Below are positions 57,271-64,000 of a DNA stretch of 64,000 nt, in pieces. Numbering within the stretch: the stretch's first letter is position 1; the number at the start of each line of letters is the position of its first letter. Under the pieces are notes generated by a model that had not been told where the DNA came from, searched no databases, and was given only the letters and a program-made list of their open reading frames with translations. Origin of the DNA: Climacium dendroides (lineage: Eukaryota; Streptophyta; Bryopsida; Hypnales; Climaciaceae); NCBI GenBank assembly GCA_950106755.1, contig OX467082.1, positions 30,938,001-31,002,000 on the forward strand, read 5' to 3'. The translations under genes and the position numbers were made by a program.

Positions 57271-57278
57271 CTTAAATA
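57271..57278 (-). promoter_or_regulatory. candidate TATA box of the repeat-protein gene
   Basis: 'ctatttaagta' on the minus strand lies about 95 bases before the proposed leader donor. MITE M3 copy 2 begins only 60 bp further upstream. Confidence 0.4.
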
Positions 57279-57339
57279 GTTAGGAAAGACCCCTACCAAC
57301 AAGACATTATATATGGACTAAATGGATAATACTTTAAGG

Positions 57340-57595
57340 CCATATTCGTTATATTGAGACTTTTCGCACTCTCATTTTTATCTTTGACTCAAAGATAAAC
57401 CGCTTTATCTTTTATTAGTATTTTAAAAAAAATAGATAACAACACCAACTTTAAAATTTTCATTTTAGAATCATTATTTGTTGTATTTGAGCATTATTTA
57501 TTCTTGGTTTTGTATATTATTTTTATAAATGAATTTATAATATTTAGCATTCTGTCTCAAAATCTGCAAAAAAAGTCTTAATATAACAACTATGG
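57340..57595. mobile_element. MITE family M3, copy 2
   Basis: Begins 'ccatattcgttatattgaga', ends with the diverged complement 'gtcttaatataacaactatgg'. Interior 'gcattctgtctcaaaatctgc' is the complement of the copy at 39,093. It sits at the putative promoter of the repeat-protein gene. Confidence 0.7.
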
Positions 57596-57824
57596 CTTTA
57601 TTTGCTATAACTATATGAATATGATAAGATAGAATAGGATATACAGTAGGAAGATAGAATAGATATTAGACACGTGTCTACCACAATGAATGAATTTTGA
57701 TTATAATTTGTTGAAAGGTTTCAAACAAATAAAATTAATCAATTCTTCCATGATAATGAATAGTTTTTGAGTCTAATGACTTCATCTTTTGAATTCATTG
57801 TCATTGTAACAAACTGTCACAAGT

Positions 57825-58245
57825 GAGCTCAAAAAAATCAAATTGATTCCATTACAAACCCCAGTGAGCTCAAAAAAATAATTTAAATTAATTTTTTATA
57901 CCCCCTCCCCTTGAGTTCAAAAAATAAATTTTAAATAAATTTTTTAATACCCACCCACCTTGGTGAGCTCAAAAAAAAACAATTTAAAATAAAATTTCAT
58001 TACCTCCCATCCCACCCCTTTGTAGTTTCTAGGTGGGGACTGGGGGTGGGGGTGGGGGTGGGGGTGCCAATCAATATGGGATATATCCCATATTTGTATC
58101 CGTATCTATCCATATCTGTATCCCATAACTAATCCATGTCTGTATCTATATTCCATATCCGTATCTAACTTGTATTTATATCGTATTCATATCAAATCGT
58201 ATTGTATCTATATTGTACCGTATCTATATTAAGATGTTAAGACTC
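57825..58245. repeat. low-complexity cluster with G-quadruplex-type run
   Basis: Three ~62-bp units starting 'gagctcaaaaaaa' and ending in C-rich tracts (57,825-58,020) are followed by repeated 'gggggt' at about 58,035-58,065. The plus strand there has four or more G-runs one base apart, a G-quadruplex-type motif. Irregular 'ccatatctgtatc' repeats continue to about 58,240. Confidence 0.85.
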
Positions 58246-58899
58246 TTGTTTTTTCAAACTGTAGATGCTGAAAAGATCATGTATCAATGTATTAAAAAAA
58301 TCTAGGAACTGTAGATGCCGAAAAACATCTCATATGCCCAATTTGGATAATTTTTCCAAAAGTTATTGGCCTCCAAAGTTTGCAACCAGTCAACCTTGAT
58401 TTGCCCGGTTCGTCCATGAACAATAAGATTCTGTCCGATATGACAACCGTAATACAAATAGACAGTTTGATGAACCAAATGTTTCATTTTGGGCTACATA
58501 TGTATATAATCAATTTTTTTTCCTAAGTAATAGCTATTGTTGTATTATATTTTAAACCCTAAACTCTAAAATCAATCTACTTGCTAGCACATTTTATAAA
58601 ATTTTGGGACTGCATTCACAAATTTATAAGTCAGATTCAGCCAATATAATACTATTTGTTGAATTTTTATTTTTGTGTTTTTTTCTCCAACTATATATGT
58701 ATAATTCATGTATATGAATTGTTTGATATATGATATTTATATATGTGTTTTGGCATTATTGAATGGTTTTAATGAAAAAATGAGCAAAAAGTATCTACTG
58801 TAAAATAATAGCTAAATAGCCCCCATAATAAAAAAAATTTGACACACATTTATATAGATTACAAGGTATAATGAAGTAACTGGAACAAATATGTTTTTC

Positions 58900-59095
58900 T
58901 TCATTTTCAAGGCAAATATCTTGCAATCTCTGTTGTAAATTTTTTGAAATGTCTACACTCTTATACTAGTTTAGTGTAGGATCTAATGGTTAAATAAGCA
59001 AGAAAGACAATCTGTAACGTTTTTTACTCTATGCAATAGAAATGACATTATTGAATGGTTTTGATGAAAAAAAGGCCTTAGGACTTTAGGGATTA
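58900..59095 (+). repeat. dispersed repeat family R1, copy in the right arm
   Basis: Contains 'atatcttgcaatctctgt', 'atactagtttagtgtaggat', 'tttttactctatgcaatag' and the end motif 'ggactttagggattaa'. Its counterpart in the left arm is split by the hAT-like element. Confidence 0.7.
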
Positions 59096-59589
59096 AAAGT
59101 TTATATATCCTTATAGAATATTTAATATTATTAAATTAACTAAAAGGTAGATCCTCCACGCTTTTAATATTTGGAGAATAAAACCAACCCTCACTTTCTT
59201 AAGACTCCCAAAAAACTTTTTTTGAAAACTATGGTAAAATTGAGTGAAGCGAGAAGTGAAGTTATATCAAATAACTCTTATAATAGACGTGCAATTGTTA
59301 GGATAAATTCCAATATTCATGCCAAAATTTATATACATTTTTGTATTTATGGGCTAGGAGAAAAGCCTTCCATTAATATATCTATTTCCATGATACTTGT
59401 AAAGGAGCACGTTTTGATGGTCTTATGAAATATTGAAATTTGGTGAATTCTTTGGTTGTTTTGTTGGTAAGCTAATACATGTAGTCCAAAGCGATAAATC
59501 AAATGGAAGGAACCAATAATTCAAAGCTTTTTTAGTGAACAATAACTACCTAATTAGATCCCATTCAAATGCAACTATCCTTGATACTT

Positions 59590-59775
59590 TACATGAAATA
59601 CTTTAAGTGCCCTTTCATAATCTAAATTGCCCTTTATATGAAATACTTTAAGTGCCCTTTCATGATCTAAATTGCCCTTTATATGAAATACTTTAAGTGC
59701 CCTTTCATGATCTAAATTGCCCTTTATATGAAATACTTTAAGTGCCCTTTCATGATCTAAATTGCCCTTTATGGA
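59590..59775. repeat. 45-bp tandem repeat, about 4 copies
   Basis: Units of 'tatgaaatactttaagtgcc' plus 'ctttcatgatctaaattgccctt' are nearly identical. The unit is 15 codons, so a frame stays open on the minus strand, but nothing else supports coding. The left arm has one diverged unit near 47,222-47,265. Confidence 0.9.
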
Positions 59776-62705
59776 ATAATGTATATTGATGCTTCGAATT
59801 GAGTCTAACATGTGATGGATTGGTTTGCACACAAAAAATGATTATTAGACTCCCATCATTTTAGAATGTAGATGACCAAGACCAAATGATGCTCACATAC
59901 CCCACATAGAAGAAGGCACTACAATTTTGACACTCCACATTACACCGGCCATTCTCTTTTCTTTGAGACCGTGGGCTTCGTTCGTGTGCTTTAAATTTAA
60001 TTACAATCCCAGTGCGTCTCCACTGAAGCTTTCTGGTGAGTGAGTTTATGGGGGCAAATGGAGAACGACCAATCACTCCCGGCCCTTTGCTTGCCACTTC
60101 CACGCAGTTAGCACTGACACAAAAGTGAATTTTACTATTTCGAGAGGATTCATCAGAAACCGCAAAACCAGAATTTGAGGAAGTTCTTCTGCATCTCCCC
60201 CCATTCGCTTGATTCGGTGGAGAGTGGAGACACGACTCTGGACATGAAGGTGCGGCCGCACGGCCTGCAAATTGAACCCACCGACTCCGTTGCGTAGCGT
60301 AGCGTTGACCTAGTTCTCACAGACTATTTTTCATTCCATAAATTAATTCCATAAAAGCTGCTTTGGTTTTGAAGTTCTAATCTTTTTACACAAAATGAAA
60401 TGAAAGAAATGAGAGGGAAAGTGCATGCAGCCCAAACATCAAATTCGATGAAGGTAGCATAAAAAAATCCGTCAAGACTTCCGGGACTCTGAATTGCACA
60501 TTCATGGCACGGAATCTCTACCAGAATCTGAACAGACGTTTCCCATTCGAACGACACCAAGCGCGCAAAACCCTGGAACGTCACAATTCCTGAAAATTAA
60601 GCTTACACCGAAAAGTTGGGTTAAAAGCCTGGTCTCGCAACTCAGCAAGTACCGAGACAGTTGCGAAATTGTGGGGAAAATGCCTTTCATGGTCCGCAAA
60701 TTATGGTGTGCAGCTGAAGACGATCCTTGTCCCTGCTATCAGTTGGCGCTAAATATGTTCATTACCTATAATCGATTCAGTAATAGCATTTCCTAAACCA
60801 AACACGATGCTCGCATGTGCAAGATCATGTCGAAACTTATGGACATTTGAGCTCTGGACTCTTTTGGGGCCTTGGACGACGAGCAAGCTTTGGAATGACT
60901 TTCTTTTCGCTGGGCTAACGCCTTAAATTAAGCGAGACATCAGTGCACCGAAAAATTCAACCCACAAACAGACTTGTCCGGAGGGTCCCACTTGCACTAG
61001 AAAAGGCTCAATCCATGCTTCATTACATATGAAGAGTTGGCCTGAGAGCCACTTCTGGAGTCCCTGAACTCGCCAACACTTTTCGTTCTCCCCTTTTATA
61101 GTCGAGAGCCGTGGCTTGAAGGTTTGAAGGTAGCCATCACAAAGTGGGATCCAATGTCGCCGGGATGCTTGTCATGTACTGAGGATCAGATATGATTGTT
61201 CCTGCACATGAGCTTTCGTCAGTTGGGCTATGGCAATCCTGCTCGCTTGCAAAGGAGAGATCGATGTCCTTCGGTTTGAGAAAGAAATGTATATCGACTT
61301 TCCTGAACGGGATGACTGGACCTGAAAGTTACTTGAATCCCGAATTGCACCTCATGGTGACCGAACTCATCGTTACAGGTCAGAATCAAGGCTCCTCCAA
61401 TTCAGTTGCCAAAAAATTCATTCCGAAATTTTCAGTCAGTCTTTAAAGTGATGACTCAATTTGAGAGTGTACATAGAGACATCCATTATTTCTGATATGC
61501 TAAATTAAGTTGTCTGTCTTGGGAATCCCAACGATATTTCGCGTTTCTAGACTCCAGTGTGAACTTTTCAAATGCTATTGTGCCACAGACAGACGCATAA
61601 CACACACAACCTGAGCACTGAGTTAGACTGCCCTTTAGCTGGGCTTTCAGTTGGGCAGTGGGTGATTACCACTAAGTAAATTATGAACGATGTAGAGATC
61701 TTGGAGGTTCTTCTGCTGCCCAACTCCTGCTCTGCCTCGTGCTTGAGTTTACTTTCGGACGATTTGTCGTCAACTTGATTTTGCGAAATGAGGTTGGGAA
61801 CATCCGATCGGAACTTTCTTATTCTTGTTTTGGGTGCAAACGAAGGAAGAATTCATTTACTTTTCCAAGTAAAAAAAGTAAGAAAGAGAAAAAGAAAGAA
61901 TTGCAATAGGAGAGTGAGCGCAATCAAGCGCAAGCCAGGAGCCCAGGACGAGCGGAAATTTCTTGCATACGAATAAAACTATTGAATATTCTAGGATTCG
62001 GTTTATAAAAAATAGACCACCTGGTACCCCGGTTTGGTCAGAGCTTGACATGCGGATTTAGCAATTGCTATTGCCAAACTTCTAAATTAGCTGTAGTGCT
62101 CTAAAATCCGTGCTAACTTCTGAGATCCGCTAAATGAGGGTTGAATCATTTTAACCAAGTTGTGCGCACTTGGGGTAAAACCAGCAGATTTCCTCAAGTT
62201 TAGGCAGAACGGCTGCGCCCGACTCCACCACCTTGGGGTATTCCAAACGTCCTTCCATCATGTGTACCAGAGTCCCGGAGTCCCTGCTACCGCATTCGAT
62301 GACCGCACCAAACAAGTCCAATTAATCAATGCTTATTGAAGTGCATTCCATTTTCTCGCTTGTGCATTCACTTTGCTATGCACAAATGACATTGGGACAC
62401 AAAGGCAAACTCAGCAAGCCGCACTGCGCTTCGCCCAAATTGGAATTTGAACAAGAGATGAGTGAGGAATGTGAACATCTTGACTGGGATCGATTCATCT
62501 CCAGGGCAGATATTAAAATGCCACGTGCACTATGAAGAGTGGCCTTGGAATCGATCTGCGTATTATTTGCATTGGCACTGTCGTCAATCCAGAGGCTTAC
62601 AGGTGGACAGATCAACAAGTAAACCTTGAGGTAGGAGGAGACTCACTACAATCTGCAAGCAATTTCCCTGCGACATTAGCTTCCAGTGAACACAAGAATT
62701 GGAAG

Positions 62706-63622
62706 CCTCTCACAAGATCGCGCGCTGCATTTGCAGTCATGAAGCCCTTAATTTTGTAATGAAAGCCCAGACGTATGGCACACAATCCTGACGGTGACAA
62801 GCCGACGATGAGCTTCAGCAATAACTGCTGCCAAAACACATTGAACCCTCATTCACTCTTCGACACCTGACTTCAAGTCCACGAATCCATTTACTTCTCA
62901 ATTCATAACGAGCGAACCAACGACAGGAAATCAGATAGTTGATCTGCCTTCAACAATCCACCTGAAATCCACGATTCAGCGTGAACAAGGAGCAGCAAAT
63001 CAGATAGTTCATATGCCTTCAACAAGCGTATATTAAATGTCAACTAATTACGGCGAAGTTGATATTATTATTCAAGTGCTCAAAGCCACACGAGAGACCT
63101 TACAATGTTCACATCCACTTCCAGTGCGAACAATCACTTTGCGACATTCGGGCATCACGACTCCAGATACCCGCTACTACTAAACCAACTCGTTCTGGTT
63201 CGGGAGAGGGCTTCAGTGAGGTCGATCATTTCGTTCAACCGACTCTTCACCGTCCAGCTCCAACCTCCCGACCAGCGGTCCATTCTCAGAAGTGCATCAT
63301 CCTCTTCAGCAACTCTCGTTCTCAGTTCCAACTCGTCTGCCAGAAGGCGACTGTAAACAGTCACTTGCTCTGTAGCAGCAGTTGCACGCACTCTACACTA
63401 AACTACAGACGACATTTGCCTACGTTCCAACTCTTCTCTCATAAAACAAGCTGCAGGAAAATAATACAATCCGCAAGCCTGGCTAAGGAGGTTGCACCTC
63501 TTCTATTTCTACACCAGGGACAAACTCATCCGGGCTGCTGCAAGCGCAGCCTCGGTCTGGGTGTCCATTTTCGAAGGACACCATCATCTCCTGGTCATTG
63601 TACAATCAACACCAATGTAAGC
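62706..63622. other. region between the inverted-repeat arm and the second pectate lyase
   Basis: Moderate GC. 63,100-63,420 is the diverged counterpart of the 3' flank at 54,110-54,400. A ~70-bp offset partial duplication ('aaatcagatagtt' then 'tgccttcaacaa') is seen near 62,930 and 63,000. The 78-codon minus frame at 63,155-63,391 lies in the 3' UTR homology and is probably not a gene. Confidence 0.5.
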
Positions 63623-64000
63623 CTACAATTTCAGGGGACCAGCGGCCCTGGTGAGAGCGGGAACCATGTTGCCAGGCCGCGAAGACGTGCTGAATGCCTT
63701 CGCATACACACTCGCCGAAGTCGCCTTCGCGCCGGACCCCACGAAGAAAGCGCCCTTGGCGAAAACATCGCCGCTGGAAGCCCAGTTCCACTTCTGCCAC
63801 CCACCGAACATGGGACCGTTGTCGTTGATGCGCTTCGTCACTTCTTTGTTGCCACTCGGACTGAAATAGTTGCCCTGAGAAAGAATGGTCGGGTCCTCGC
63901 TGCCACCGATCGCGTAAATGCGCCACCCCGCAGAGTAGTCGTTGTTCAACACGTGGAACACGCCGAAGCGGCACCGCGGCAGGCGCTGGACCAAGCCCGG
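63623..64000 (-). CDS. pectate lyase paralog, 3' part only (runs off window)
   Basis: The C-terminal ~125 residues of a second PL1 pectate lyase, entering from the right edge and ending at TAG (63,623-63,625). It includes the catalytic-arginine motif QRLPRCR. Over the shared stretch it differs from the 51.9-kb gene at only about five or six residues (for example S-to-R after AGW, T-to-A in DVFTKG, L-to-M and S-to-K near the end). The visible part is intact. It is in opposite orientation to its partner, so the duplication was inverted. Its N-terminus, intron and linker lie outside the window. Confidence 0.93.
   Translation of the reverse strand, partial: PGLVQRLPRCRFGVFHVLNNDYSAGWRIYAIGGSEDPTILSQGNYFSPSGNKEVTKRINDNGPMFGGWQKWNWASSGDVFAKGAFFVGSGAKATSASVYAKAFSTSSRPGNMVPALTRAAGPLKL

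Larger units (their letters stand above)
58452..62705 (-). repeat. right arm of the large inverted repeat
   Basis: Complement of 43,795-49,060. The identical core is 59,955-62,622, diverged similarity covers 58,452-59,954 and about 62,623-62,705. It lacks the hAT-like insertion and the ~470-bp segment present on the left, and has a 45-bp tandem expansion (59,590-59,775) where the left arm has a single unit. Confidence 0.92.

Noticed and set aside
59575..59832. 85-codon repeat-containing minus frame with 15-residue units
   Set aside because: The frame exists only because a 45-bp unit was amplified; the other arm has one diverged unit and no comparable gene.
63155..63391. 78-codon minus-strand frame near the second pectate lyase
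   Set aside because: It lies within sequence homologous to the 3' flank of the first pectate lyase, where the frame is not preserved.
1..64000. tRNA or rRNA genes
   Set aside because: I looked for T-loop-like and cloverleaf-compatible sequence by eye and saw none; a tRNAscan run would be decisive.

Overview
This window is nuclear DNA of a land plant. Four recognisable plant-type genes sit as islands in very AT-rich, transposon-rich intergenic DNA. Two of them are GC-rich at third codon positions. Introns are canonical GT-AG, and several are AT-rich. The gene set (an RH3-type organellar RNA helicase, a PPO2-type protoporphyrinogen oxidase, a STIG1-like cysteine-rich secreted peptide and family-1 pectate lyases) fits any land plant. 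I lean towards a seed-free plant such as a moss, but the sequence alone does not fix the lineage.

Layout. 1-6.4 kb: AT-rich intergenic DNA with two copies of a dispersed repeat and a possible decayed LTR. 6.4-9 kb: intronless RH3-like DEAD-box helicase (+). 9-21.4 kb: mobile-element territory. It holds a foldback element (10.8-11.6 kb), degraded unidentified coding-like DNA (11.8-14 kb), a 1.1-kb inverted-repeat element (14.3-15.4 kb), a structurally complete Tc1-like transposon with a TGA-interrupted transposase (15.6-17.6 kb), nested inverted repeats (18.6-19.8 kb) and a ~250-bp tandem array (19.9-20.8 kb). 21.7-28.0 kb: an 18-exon PPO2-type gene (+), with every splice phase reconciled to a 529-residue protein. 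28.4-37.2 kb: hairpin elements, a ~179-bp tandem array, a decayed Ty1/copia integrase, a non-autonomous hAT-like element, a 153-bp palindromic hAT-like MITE and an 18-bp minisatellite. 37.65-38.1 kb: STIG1-like gene (-). 39-43.8 kb: another MITE, degenerate tandem repeats and a decayed CACTA transposase. 43.8-62.8 kb: a very large inverted repeat. Its 2.67-kb core is essentially identical and free of indels between arms, but both flanks are diverged. Its spacer carries a two-exon pectate lyase gene (51.9-53.9 kb, +) and a small secreted-protein gene made of three 25-residue repeats (56.3-57.3 kb, -). 63.6-64 kb: the 3' end of a second, inverted pectate lyase gene, about 96% identical in the visible protein.

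The genes do not form a pathway. RH3 would act in organelle RNA metabolism, PPO2 in heme/tetrapyrrole synthesis, and pectate lyase plus STIG1-like peptide in the cell wall or apoplast. The features most worth following up are the repeat-built secreted protein at 56.3 kb, the DD34E Tc1-like transposon, the gene-conversion-like inverted repeat with a transposon present in only one arm, and the short non-autonomous transposon families with resolvable target-site duplications.
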